This document shows positions 24,901-36,130 of a stretch of DNA of 64,000 nucleotides, in pieces. The notes beneath the pieces are model-generated. The model worked only from the letters and a program-made list of their open reading frames with translations. It was not told the origin of the DNA and searched no databases. Numbering within the stretch: the stretch's first letter is position 1; each line of letters opens with the position of its first letter. The translations under genes were made by a program, and so were the position numbers. The DNA comes from Antedon mediterranea (taxonomy: Eukaryota > Echinodermata > Crinoidea > Comatulida > Antedonidae): assembly GCF_964355755.1 (NCBI RefSeq), contig NC_092672.1, positions 25,476,501 through 25,540,500 of the forward strand, read 5' to 3'.

Positions 24901-25770
24901 CGTAATACCTGATTTATAGAGCGCACATATCCACAAAGTGCTCAAGGCGCTTATGAAAACCATGAGAAATGCAACCATGAAACTAAAAACAACAACAAAT
25001 CCATCTCACCGACAGTGCTTGCCGTTGCCATATCACGCCTTAACTCCCGTATCAGAACGCGAGGATTGTCGTCTCGCGAAATGTGGACACAACGAGATCA
25101 GTTCACTCATGACCAAATCCCTATTTCTGACCGCAAGTTGATTATCAGCCAACAGCACCTCAGAGCCTCTAATCACACGCACGGTGAAAAGTCTATAAGG
25201 CACCCGTCGCGTGTGCAGCCTGACGTTTCTATTACGGTTGATGATTTAGTCTACCTGTGGACAGATCGTCGCAAGACCTGAGCACGAGATCGCTATCTCG
25301 TTGTTTCTGTAGATGGAAAGTGGTGCAACGTCCGAAAGTTTACGCACTTACAATTGAGAAGCGCTACTTATCGTGTAAAGAAATCCAAGTGTTTTACTAC
25401 TATACCGACTGACGTTCATCATCCTCCCACACCAGCCTCACAACGCCACTGCGACACCTCTGATGAGGAGCCTGATTTTACAGTTGATCCGTCTCCATTT
25501 CCTCCACCCGATGTACCGTCAACACTTTCAGCCTCTCCTAATGAGGTGAACGCGACAAGCCATCATCCGTACAGAACCCGACAGAACCACCAATTGGAGC
25601 TCCAGCACAGTCGTCTCATCGCACATCCACACGTTCACGCAGATTTCCTAGTCATCTCTCTGACTACGTTCTTGATTTATAATGTCTCATACGTACATTA
25701 TATAGTTAAGTTTGTTTCGACAATTTTTTCATCAATTTTAGGTTTCCCATGCTTGCCCTCGGAATTTTGA
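21986..25770 (+). pseudogene. Degenerate LTR-retrotransposon pol (protease, RT, RNase H, integrase)
   Basis: Several frames are needed. Retropepsin remains: ALGATIKSSSQSAHQADG, then after a frame change CDVDILAGTPFMELNDIA at about 22205-22260; the catalytic DSG region reads DSV in one frame. RT runs from about 22680 (ILPLNVKSQFLSILTEYDVV) through NPSFLVKKESGGYRLV and [15 protein letters not shown], is split by a MITE, and resumes with the active-site segment [12 protein letters not shown] near 23500. Connection/RNase H follows ([39 protein letters not shown]). Integrase remnants include ESCHQCGS (24685) and the C-terminal LVYLWTDRRKTRARDRYLVV near 25245. Frameshifts and stops are scattered, so it is inactive. 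The LADDLYCGG active site is typical of a Gypsy-like group found in many aquatic invertebrates. Little gag is visible between PBS and protease, suggesting an internal deletion. Confidence 0.8.
23251..23430. mobile_element. MITE, TTGGTTCCCACTAG family, inserted in RT
   Basis: GCGTGGTTCCCACTAG and CTAGTGGGAACCAAGC form the terminal inverted repeats. The body is nearly palindromic, with ACGTAACGCAACGCAAG and CTTGCGTTGCGCTTACGT. It separates two parts of the RT domain of the LTR element, and is the best preserved reference copy of the family in this window. Confidence 0.85.
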
Positions 25771-25817
25771 GTGCATTAGCTTGCTTGTTTTTGTTTTGTT
25801 AACTTTTGTGTTTTATG

Positions 25818-25844
25818 AAAAGAGAAAAAAATGATTACGCCAGT
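25818..25844 (+). other. Polypurine tract preceding 3' LTR
   Basis: GAAAAGAGAAAAAAATGA lies immediately before the 3' LTR start, the position expected for second-strand priming. Confidence 0.5.
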
Positions 25845-25934
25845 CTATCGCCCCCTAGCTGGGTTGACTGTCACTCTATGGCCGCTGGTTGTTATGTTAT
25901 TGTGATATTTGGTTTTGACGAATAAAGATCTTAT
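25845..25934 (+). mobile_element. 3' LTR, left part
   Basis: Matches the 5' LTR from CGCCAGTCTA through AATAAAGATCTTAT, then breaks off at an insertion. Differences from the 5' LTR (for example CCCCTAG against CCCCCTAG, TCTCAGTC against TGTCACTC) indicate age. Confidence 0.75.
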
Positions 25935-26398
25935 ATTTAAAATATTTGACTTGACTTTCTTCGCAGAAAATGCAAGGAAAAAGACGGAATAATCAGTGTT
26001 AAAAAAAAACCATTGATTTAGCTAACTTTCCACCGTCGCGTAGTAGATGCTTGCATCAACATATACGACGCACGATCGACAAGTCAGGATCTGGAAGCTC
26101 GCACTAACACCGATTTACGAGTTGCCAAAACCCCAAGAAAATAACGGATGGTGCGTTGGCGGATAACGATTTGCTGGGGTCTTTCTGGTGTGAAAGCGAG
26201 ATTCTTCCAACAGAATCGGATGATGAGAACAGTGACGAATCAGATACTGTGAGAGCGAAGAAGACGATTAATTACCGAAAACGTGACAAAAACTCAAAGT
26301 AGGCTTAAATCAATTTGTTTCCTTTCTTTTTTAATAGGGTGCTTAAATCAGCGCTAAGTAAACATATTCATAATGATTTATCAGAAAAAAGTAAAAAT

Positions 26399-26439
<41 letters not shown>

Positions 26440-27123
26440 CCTAGGCCTAATTATTATATATCGCTTTACAGACTGCGCAAACAGTTTTTTAAAATTTCAT
26501 ACCGGTACATCTTCGCAAAATGTACATACTAGTAATTATTTTTGGGGAAAACATCATGAATATATAGTAAACAAGTAATAATGCCCTTTGATGTACAATA
26601 CATTTCGATTCCTTCCTTAAATTGTATTTCTGAATGAATGAATAACAACAGAAAGCTTGCAGTGTGAAGTGAGAGTGTATCAATATTTATAGAGGGCGCT
26701 ATCACATTGTATGGAAGGTCACTTCTGATGACATGCAAAAATCACAATTTTCTTTGTTTTTTATATTTATTTGACTTATTTTTTATCAAAATGACTTGTT
26801 TTATATGTAATACATAATAATACAATGTAATACAGATAATTAATACCATATTCGTATATTTAAAATTCACTTTTTAATACGAACGCAAATATCGACAATG
26901 GCGTCTCATTCACTTTTGCCTCATGACGTCATTTCTCGATGTAAACAAACGACGACAAAAAGAAGAAAAAACTGCGTATAAAAACTTCATTTTCTCCGCA
27001 AATCCCAACTTTTACGCGACGCAACGTCAATAAATGATCTTTAAATAATGTTTAGAACCTACGGTGAAAATCTCGTTAACTACTAACGTTATACAATGGT
27101 GAAGGCGATATTTTAATGGACTA
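25935..27123. mobile_element. 1.2-kb insertion inside the 3' LTR
   Basis: The LTR sequence stops at TTAT (25931-25934) and resumes with TTATTCTAC (27124), so TTAT may be a target duplication. The insert has a (TA)n run at 26401-26438 followed by AGGCCTAGGCCTA. It also has a short acidic open frame ending at 26301 that reads ALADNDLLGSFWCESE and later SDDENSDESD. A TTTCTTCGCAG sequence near 25964 resembles a splice acceptor. Clear terminal repeats were not found, so its class is unknown. Confidence 0.55.
26401..26438. repeat. (TA)n microsatellite
   Basis: About 18 uninterrupted TA dinucleotides followed by two overlapping AGGCCTA words. Confidence 0.95.
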
Positions 27124-27183
27124 TTATTCTACGTCCTACGTGTCCGGTCGTCTTTATTGTGGGGTGCCCTTTGCCTTACTGAC
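27124..27183 (+). mobile_element. 3' LTR, right part
   Basis: TTATTCTAC then CCTACGTGTCCGGTCGTC through TTGCCTTACTGAC repeats the right half of the 5' LTR. It completes the 3' LTR interrupted at 25935. Confidence 0.75.
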
Positions 27184-27229
27184 GCTGGGTACGTGGAGAG
27201 ACAAGTGTAAGAAATAATAGAGTTTTATA

Positions 27230-28048
27230 TTACGCCGTGGCTAAAGATACGGTACCGTATTCTAACTTCTGTTTACTAAAGGTACGGTAAAATTGCATTA
27301 CGTCATAATCAGCCAATGGGGTGCTGGTACGTGTGTGACGTCATCGTATAAGGACTTTGGATTTTTTTTCATATCGCGTCTGTTGTTGGTTGTATATGTA
27401 GAGAATTCCTATCGGCGGCGCCAGGCTGCGTGGATGTGTGTGCGCTGCAGATGAGGGTTTTATTTTTATTCAAAATGGCCTATTTAGGCCTATATTTTTT
27501 TAAAACTTTGTTTACAATGGTGACCATAAACAACAAGCAAATGCGGACAATAAAGGGGCCCTTAAATACTATGATTTAGACAGCAGTATAGCCCCAGGGC
27601 TGACGAGTCACAGAAATCAGCGCACAGCACACATATGCAGCTGGCCACAGCCTGGCATCGCTTTCCCTACACAAACAAACTCATATAATGAGGTTATACA
27701 TAGTACGTAGTAAGTAGGCCTAGGCCTCTTTTAAAACGGTTTTCTCTATTCTAGAATTAAAATCAACATGGATTTTCAATAATAATAACAGACGTAGGCT
27801 ACATTTAGTTTTTGTCACACACGACGGCGATAATAGCGATAAATAAAGCATAAAGAAAATGCGGTTGATCACTGTTTTCGCCATACCTCCATGGTTTTCG
27901 CGATATGAAAAAAATCCACAAAGTCCTTATACGATGACGTCACACACGTACCAGCACCCCATTGGCTGGTTATGACGTAATGCAATTTTACCGTATCTTT
28001 AGTAAACAGAAGTTAGAATACGGTACCGTATCTTTAGCCACAGCGTTT
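27230..28048. mobile_element. Non-autonomous DNA element with about 148-bp inverted repeats
   Basis: 27232-27378 and 27899-28046 are inverted copies with few mismatches. They contain CTAAAGATACGGTACCGTAT and GATGACGTCACACACGTACC. The 520-bp centre has no transposase frame. TGACGTCA occurs once in each arm. Confidence 0.8.
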
Positions 28049-28945
28049 ATATTAAGGCAAACATTATAATATTTACTATCTTAAATACCGTAATGAAATC
28101 TAGCCTATATATTGGTACGGTATATTAGTAAACTTGCCCCAATTAAGTCTGTTATTATTTATTTTATTATTACACCATGCCAGTCGGGGTTATTATTTTT
28201 TCTTTCCAAAAACTACTGTGATAAGCGCTCAAGTATTAAACGTATGAAACGCCATATGTGCCAATATGTAAATCTATTACGATTAGGTCGAAACACAGAC
28301 TACAACCTATACTAAATTACTATAGTAAATTAGATATAAATTGATATAGCCTAGTCGTTTTTAAGTTTTCATAACGCGCGACCACTCGATTTGAAAGTCA
28401 GTCTGCACCAAAGAGCCGCTTAATTAATTGAAATGTTTTATATTAAATAATAATTAATATAAAATCTGCATTTACTTAAATTCATTTTTTTTATGAGTAT
28501 ACATAATATAAAACGAACATTAGTCTGATCACAGAAGCTTCATTTTAAAGTTATGATTTATATTGGAGTAGTTAACCCCCTAGTTAAAAATAATATAATT
28601 AACATATTTTGATAACCATGTATTTCTCTCTTTATTATTACGTTTCTAATATTTACTATGGTGTAACATAGAAGAGGACACATGTCCGACGGCATGTAGT
28701 CCCAATTTTCATGATCACTATGTAGGCCGGTTGACAGTAAGATATGTTTCGTCATGACAAATATATATCCTAATCTTGCCTATAAAATAATTTAATGTTT
28801 ATATATTTTATATCATAGCAAAATAAATTTCCTTTTGGATAATAACGTTGTTTACATTTTAGAATATTTGCCTGATGTTCTCAAAAAGTGCTTGTATTGT
28901 AGGCCTAATTATAAAAGCTCGTTCGGGTATTTAATTTTAAAGTTG
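28049..28945. other. Intergenic, no gene seen
   Basis: Very AT-rich. Small open frames on both strands show no family signature. Nothing else was recognised. Confidence 0.5.
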
Positions 28946-28949
28946 TTAT

Positions 28950-29375
28950 GTGGCGGCCGCCACTTAATTATCTGGCGGATGCAAGGCGATCATATGCTAC
29001 GGAAATTAGCCACTACTACAAATCATAAACACCAACCCTTAGCCCAGGTCAAGTCCTATCCAAGCATAATCAAGCCCAAGATAGTGTACATTATACACAA
29101 TAGGATATATTACCCAAGCATTATCAAGCCCTACCAATATAAAGTGTAAATTATAGAAAATAGGAGTGTTTAGAATTGCATTTTCACCAATAGTTTTAGA
29201 GCGATTTTGTCGACAAATCTCGCGTCAACATTGTATTTGTCATCATATGTCAACGCAAACATACTTGTTGACAAAATACAGACAGATAATTACGTGGCGG
29301 CCGCTAAATAATTAAGTGGCGGCCGCCAGATAATTAATTGGCGGCCGCCAGATAATTATGTAGCGGCCGCCACAG
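28950..29375. repeat. Cluster of GCGGCCGC-centred palindromes
   Basis: Five NotI-type GCGGCCGC sites lie in an otherwise AT-rich region: one at about 28953 (GTGGCGGCCGCCAC) and four between 29294 and 29372. The right group is a tandem array of about 24-bp units, GTGGCGGCCGCCAG followed by ATAATTAA-type spacer. At 29056-29163 an unrelated segment, CCAAGCAT.ATCAAGCCC, is present twice. Confidence 0.8.
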
Positions 29376-29678
29376 CTCTTAAAATAAAATTAACGACCTG
29401 AACGGGCTTCCGTACCTAATAACGATAGTGACATAACATGTTTGAGATAATAAAACTGCAACCAATGACGCTACACCCGATTCATTGGAATATTTGGTAT
29501 ACAACATCACAATGTTTGTTGTTCCCATGTATTATATAACGTAACCTACTTTACAATATTTAATCTGATACAGGCACCACAAATTATATTAAGATTCTGT
29601 TACCAAATATTCCTATGATGAGGCTCCTAACAAGTGTGTACGTAAAGATACAGCACTGAAGAACTATGACATAATATA

Positions 29679-29842
29679 CAAATAATGAATGTTTATGAGT
29701 GCAATGGTACAAATAATGGCACGAGGTGAATGATGAAAGGTTATATCAACGAGGCAAAGCCGAGTTGATATAACCTTTCATCATTCACCAAGTGCCATTA
29801 TTTGTACCATTACACGAATACAAAACATTCATTATTTGTTTT
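29679..29842. mobile_element. Near-perfect hairpin MITE, ATACAAATAATGAATG family
   Basis: Left arm ATACAAATAATGAATG...GGTACAAATAATGGCAC...ATGATGAAAGGTTATATCAA is answered base for base by the right arm ending CATTCATTATTTGT, with a turn near 29755. Arms are about 75 bp. Related termini occur at 3958-4092. Confidence 0.8.
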
Positions 29843-29989
29843 ATATAACATCTAGACGTTTTTTTTTCGTACACAAAAATGTTTCAAAAAGTACTATTTA
29901 ACGATCGTTGAATAGTGCGTACTATTGCACGCCATGTGACCCACATTCGTCCAATCAAATGACAGGAATTTATATAGGTGTTATATAAT

Positions 29990-30297
29990 ATGTACTATTA
30001 TAGTAAATAAAATTCATTTCAGCATAATAATCATTTTCAGATGAGTCTATGCTATTTATGTTAATATATACTTATAGATTTAGCTGTGAGTGGTTGGGTA
30101 TAATAAAGTTCATGTAAATAGCAACAATCACAGATAATAATTCTTTATCTTAGCATATAGATCAATGCACTCTCAGGCATTATGATTCACCAATTAATAA
30201 TAAACTCAAACAATGTTTGAACAACGGTGTGTGTTTAATTTGACGGTACAAGCTTACCCGATGACCGAATATATTCACGTGACTTGAATGAGCCAGC
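29990..30297 (+). promoter_or_regulatory. Conserved 5' flank of rost A
   Basis: Segments such as AAACAATGTTTGAACA and GTGACTTGAATGAGCCA are shared with the 5' flank of rost B (39030-39149, AAACAATGTTTGAACA; CTGACTTGAGCCAACATGG). The duplication that made A and B therefore included upstream sequence, so common regulation is plausible. No core promoter element was assigned. Confidence 0.45.
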
Positions 30298-33200
30298 ATG
30301 GAAGGACTAGGATTTAGCTGTAAACTTCTAAAATTTAACTCTGATAATAAACGTCTTTTTGTAACGTCACAGGTAAGTCATTGTCAATATATTTCAGAAT
30401 GGAATTGTACAAACGCGTTAATGTAGCACCTAATAAGTTATCTTTTGGGTTTACGGCAATGATTTTAGGGTTGTTTTAGGGTTTAATATCCCTTTTTATA
30501 TTTGGTGACCACTGTCATAATTTGGCCATAATCCCACGACCTAAAGTGGTCCAATTGAGATCCTGATCCGGATTTGCATACACAATTTAAGGTATTCTTC
30601 AGTATACCTTTCAGGGATTTGAATTTAGAGAAAGATCCGTCTTGTAGCCTAGTTTGACCTACGGCCTAAACTTAGTAAACTAATAACACATAAAACATTA
30701 TCTGTTCAGTTTTCAGCTCTCAACCCGCATATTTTTAACATCTGGCGTCTTATTATAACTCTTTATTTTGTTGGATTTAATGCCTGGTACATCCCGTCTT
30801 CAGTGACTGATTTTGGAGGGAGTTTTTTCATCTACCTTACCAACTGGACATTCATTGTGGTCACGTGTTATCTTTTGGTAGCGTCGTACAATAGTGGCGT
30901 GTATTATTATTTCGTCTTCCGACGTAGAGAAGGTTTGTATTATTTCTTTTCTGAAATATTTATCTGATATCCTATTTTACCATACGGTTGCTGTAATTGA
31001 TAGTTATGAATAACAGGAGCAACGCTGTTGATTGGAAGCATGAGTCCTTGGATTTAGCCAATGAGCTAGCCGTTACGCCAGTTACGGCGGCATTTGACTA
31101 CTGCACCATTATTAGTAGAGCAGTTAATGACATGAGCTGTGCATTTTATTACCAAAGCATGAAACTTGGCACAAAGTTTCTTTGATGTATATAGATTCAA
31201 AATATCGGGGGGTGCCAAGTGTCCAACGTCCGGTATGGCGGCCATCTTGATTTCAAAATGGCCACCATAAAAACAAAAAATGTTCATATCTTGGCAACTA
31301 TACACATTAGACACTTAATTCTGGTCTCAAATTGTTCACAAACTATATATTTCTATTTGCTCTAATGAAAAGTTTCATCCAAAAATGACCGGAAATGACG
31401 TTTCTTATAGTTTGACCTTTGACCTCGTATTTGTATATCTCTGTAACTACTGGTCATTTTCAATCGATTTTGGTGTCATTTTGTTCAGAATAAATACATT
31501 TATATTTGTAGTAATGAAACATTTTCACATAAAATGACCAGAAATACAATTTATGACCTTTGACATTAATTTATTGATTTTTAATTATGTGAATATACTG
31601 TAGGTGGTTTTTGTTGGTCTAAAGTGCACCTAATTTTGAACTTTAACCTGATAGGCGTAATTATATTAAATGATTAATGGACTTAAATTGTATATAGTAC
31701 ATAAAATTGGTAAACATTGTGCTTGGTGGTACCATTAGTTCAATGATGTTGGCACCTTCTGATTCGCTAAAAGTTTTAATAGTTTGACAGAGGAAATAAC
31801 ATACATGTTATTGAATACCGTAAAACCTCGAAAAGGTGATAGTATGAGCTTCTTTTCGAGACAGACTGTATTTGATTGTCAAATGAATATAGTATGATGG
31901 GGTGGATGATCGTGTTTATATCAATATATTATTAATGACCTTACAAAGAACCCTTTCTATTTCAACAATTAAGCCATAGTTATTCTACAATTTATTGTTT
32001 TCCAAGTGGTAGGCCTATTTTGATTGCATCTTATTTTTGTATGCTTCCTCGGTTAATATGGTCCTAACCCTCCTTCTTTGTCTGTAGATGATCTTATCTG
32101 TGTGGATGGTCTTTACCCGCTTCTGTGTCTGTTGATGGTATTATTACACCCCTTTCTTTATGTGTGGATGGTCTTACACCCATTTCTTTGTCTGTAGATG
32201 GTCTTACACCCCTTCTTTGTCTGTGGATGGTCCTACACTCCCTTCTTTGTCTGTGGATGGTCCTACACCCCTTCTTTTTCTGTGGATGGTCCTACACCCC
32301 CTTCTTTGTCTGTGGATAGTCTTATGCACCCTTCTTTGTCTGTGGATGGTCTTACACCCCTTTCTTTGTCAGTGGACGGTCTTATACCCCTTTCTTTGTC
32401 TGTGGATGGTCTTATACCCCCTTCTGTGTCTGTTGATGGTATTACACCCCTTTCTTTGTCTGTTGATGGTATTAAACCCCTTTCTTTGTGTGTGGATGGT
32501 CTTATATCCCCTTCTTTGTCTGTGGATGGTCTTCTCCCCTTGTTTGTCTGTGGATGGTCCTACACCCCCTTCTTTGTCTGTGGATGGTCTTACACCCCTT
32601 ATTTGTCTGGGGATGGTCTTATACCCTCTTCTTTGTCTGTAAGTGGTCCTATACCCCTTTCTTTGTCAGTGGATGGTCTTGCACCCCCTTCCTTATCTGT
32701 GGATGGTCCTATACCCCTTTTTTTGTCAGTGGATGGTCTTATACCCCCTTCTTTATCTGTGGACGGTCCTACATCCCCTTCTTTGTCTTTAGATGGCCTT
32801 ACACCCCTTTCTTTGTCTGTGGATGGTCTTATACCTCCTTCTTTGTGTATGGATGGTCTTACACCCCCTTCTTTGTCTGTGGATGGTCTTACACCCCCTT
32901 TTTTGTCTGTGGATGGTCTTATACCCTCTTCTTTGTATGTGGATGGTCTTACAACCCCTTCTTTGTCTGTGGATGGTCTTACACCCCCTTCTTTGTCTGT
33001 GGATGGTCTTACACCCCCTTCTTTGTCTGGACCTACTACTTTGATTGATTAAATTAGACATTGTTTCTTGTATGATTAGGAAACCAAGACCTTTAAAGTG
33101 AAAGTCCACAGGTGGATGCCTAAACAGGTCTTGTACAGAACAGTATATTGTAGGTCCATGTCACTAATTTGAGGATTACTTGAATAATTATATTGAGATG

Positions 33201-35090
33201 TCTTTTACGAATTGATTTAGTTCGGATTTTGCTAAAAAAACAATGACTAGAGAAAATCGAGGAAAAGGATTCAGATGAAAGGTTTACAGCAAAGGCCCAT
33301 TACCATAAAAATGGAGTACATTTTTTTAGATGCAACGAAAAAACGATTGACACATCACAGTTTAGCAAACATGTCGGCATAGATGAGCTCAGTGATCTGT
33401 CATACTTTATGCCTATCCTATCACATCAAAAGTTAAAAATTCAGAATAATAATTCCGTGTCATTTATTTCGGTAAAAAAATTAGGTGCATTTATACCAAT
33501 TTAACCACATACAGTATGTTCACATAATTATATATGTATTGTCAGAGGTTATAAATTGTATTTCCAGTCATTTTATGTGAAAATGTTTCATTACTATAAA
33601 TATAAATGTCTTTATTCTGAACAAAATGACACCAAAATCAGTAGTTACTGAGATATACAGATAAGAGGTCAAAGGTCAAACTGGAAGAAACCTAATTTCC
33701 GGTCATTTTTGTACGAAACTTTTCATTAGAGCAAATAGAAATATGTGGTTTGTGAACAATTTAACACCAGAATCAAGTCTCTACTGTTTATAGTTGCCAA
33801 GATATGAACACTTTTTGTTTTTATGGTGGCCATTTTGAAATCAAGATGGCCGCCATACCAGACTTTGGACACTTGGCACCCCCCGATATTTTGAATCTAT
33901 ATACATCAAAGAAACTTTGTGGAAAGTTTCATGCTTTGGTAATAAAGTGCACAACTTGGCTATTTTTATGGCGTTAACTGCTCTACTATATTCATAAAGA
34001 TCCGTGCTGAGGCATTTCAGTTGACATTTCATTGCTAATTCAACAAAGCGGCGTGGCGAGGCATTTATTTGCCGCGTATATAGGAAATTCACAGCGAAAA
34101 TTTCCAATAAAGCACATCAATGAAACATTGAAGCTCGTTGGACATTTAAAAACTGTTCCACGTTTTAGAAGCACCTGTGCTCAATATCTTTTTTTTCTAT
34201 CAAATAAATTAAGGCAGAATCTTAAATAGGCATGATAATAGATTATATTGTATGTTAACAAATTGCAGCTGACCTATTTTCTAAATTTAACTGAACCTAA
34301 CCCTCTAAATAATCTCTCTCAACTAATCATCAGCTACTACTACGTGCGCTCTCTTCTTACCCAGCCTACGCCCCTGATGCTAGCACCACACACGCTCTCA
34401 ATGTATGCTATAATTATTCTCATGAATCATTCACCAGTTCTGCCTTAAAAATTACAATAAAAAAATGCAACCTAGGCCGGTAAATTCTCAAAACCTTAAA
34501 CGTTGGCAGGAGTAGGCCTTAGTTTTACATATTATGGCCATAATATGCACGTGTTTTTATATTTTCCAGATAATAGCCTACTTGTACCAGAACCTTCTGA
34601 AGAAATACAGTTACCATTCAAATATAAGTTACAATGGTTTCTATTTTACATCTCAGTTAACTTTTCAATTATTGTCACCGTCGTTTATTGGGCAGCTCTA
34701 TATTCTGCTGACTCTGATTCTCTTTTCATTGATCTCAACGTACATACGCTAACGTCATTGGTTGGCGTCGTAGAAACGTTCTTGTCAGCTACACCTGTAC
34801 GTTTAATTCATGTGGCATACCCCCTCTGCTATGGATCAATCTATCTATTTTTTACAGTCATTTATTGGGCAGCGGGTGGTACCGATTCGGCTGGTAACCC
34901 GTATATCTATCCGATAATTGACTATGAGAACAACCCCGTTAATGCCGTGTTCTCTATACTTGGTTGTGCCGCTGGTGTTTTTGTTTGTCAGGCATTAATT
35001 TGGTTAATTTACAATTTAAGACTTAAGATAGCACGTAAATTTATTATTAGCGAACGACCGGAAGAAAGTGGCCTACATCAGACTCTATGA
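30298..35090 (+). CDS. Rolling-stone-family multipass membrane protein, copy A
   Basis: Three exons: 30298-30372, 30710-30932, 34570-35090 (272 residues), GT-AG introns. Exon 1 encodes MEGLGFSCKLL. Exon 2 encodes two membrane spans and the family motif FIYLTNWTFIVVTCYLL. Exon 3 starts an LPFKYKLQWFLFYIS helix, then has LNVHTLTSLVGVVETFLSA, PVRLIHVAYPLCYGSIYLFF and TVIYWAAGGTD, and a last helix near the basic C-terminus. These are the hallmarks of the rolling stone (rost) family, whose Drosophila founder acts in myoblast fusion. The role here is unknown. Exon 2 has exactly the same length (223 nt) as in copies B and C. AATAAA at about 35234 is a candidate poly(A) signal. Intron 2 is 3.6 kb because of a foldback insertion. 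Confidence 0.85.
31113..33989. mobile_element. Large foldback element in intron 2 of rost A
   Basis: About 455-bp inverted arms, 31113-31568 and 33541-33989. Landmarks are AAAATATCGGGGGGTGCCAA and TATGGCGGCCATCTTGAT at left, with their inverse at right. The arms are roughly 85-90 percent identical by eye. The centre holds a 30-bp minisatellite and no transposase. Foldback elements of this layout are non-autonomous. Confidence 0.8.
32082..33037. repeat. 30-bp minisatellite inside the foldback element
   Basis: About 32 copies of TCTGTGGATGGTCTTACACC + CCCTTCTTTG with substitutions and rare indels. Thirty bases equal ten codons, so several frames stay open (up to 284 residues, repeating SVDGLTPPSL). 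I regard these as non-coding. Confidence 0.9.
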
Positions 35091-35350
35091 TACTTTTAAC
35101 ACTCGGTTCAAATGTTCAACTTTAAAAAAGTTTTATACTAGAAAAACGATTTTAATCGCTTCGGATATACACCAGTACTCTGGACGCACCTTCATTCAAG
35201 AAGTGTGCGTCTGTTTGAAAAGTGTAGCTTCCAAATAAATCATTATATCATTATTACTAGTAAGACGACCTGAATAACTATAACACTGTAAAACAGCAGG
35301 GGCCTAAATGATTAGCATATTTATTGATGTATTCTGATGCAAACAAAGTT

Positions 35351-36130
35351 TAACCGTTTAGTTAGGCTATGTTTCAATTGCTACCAGTTTCAGTTTAAAC
35401 GGATTAACGATAATAATAGCTTAACCGTTTAGTTAGGCTATGTTTCAATTGCTACCAGTTTCAGTTTAAACGGATTAACGATAATAATAGCTTAACCGTT
35501 TAGTTAGGCTATGTTTCAATTGCTAACAGTTTCAGTTTAAACTGATTAACGATAATAATAGCTTAACCGTTTAGTTAGGCTATATTTCAATTGCTACCAG
35601 TTTTCAGTTTAAACGGATTAACGATAATAATAGATTTACCGTTTAGTTAGGCTATGTTTCAATTGCTACCAGTTTCAGTTTAAACGGATTAACGATAATA
35701 ATAGCTTAACCGTTTAGTTAGGCTATGTTTCAATTGCTACCAGTTTCAGTTTAAACGGATTAACGATAATAATAGCTTAACCGTTTAGTTAGGCTATGTT
35801 TCAATTGCTACCAGTTTCAGTTTAAACGGATTAACGATAATAATAGCTTAACCGTTTAGTTAGGCTATGTTTCAATTGCTAACAGTTTCAGTTTAAACGG
35901 ATTAACGATAATAATAGCTTAACCGTTTAGTTAGGCTATGTTTCAATTGCTACCAGTTTCAGTTTAAACGGATTAACGATAATAATAGCTTAACCGTTTA
36001 GTTAGGCTATGTTTCAATTGCTAACAGTTTCAGTTTAAACGGATTAACGATAATAATATCTTAACCGTTTAGGTAGGCTATGTTTCAATTGCTAACAGTT
36101 TCAGTTTAAACGGATTAACGATAATAATAA
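35351..36130. repeat. 71-bp tandem repeat (about 11 copies) with internal dyad
   Basis: Each unit carries TTAACCGTTTAGTTAGGC near its start and CAGTTTAAACGGATTAACG near its end, an inverted pair around GTTTCAATTGCTACCAG. Copies differ by few bases, so the array is young. It lies between rost A and rost B. Confidence 0.9.

Noticed and set aside
32198-33052. 284-residue frame repeating SVDGLTPPSL
   Set aside because: It is a 30-bp minisatellite inside a foldback element; other frames are equally open.
34032-34448. Open frames between the foldback element and rost A exon 3
   Set aside because: No similarity to rost or any known family. Exons 2 and 3 of rost A join in phase without them.
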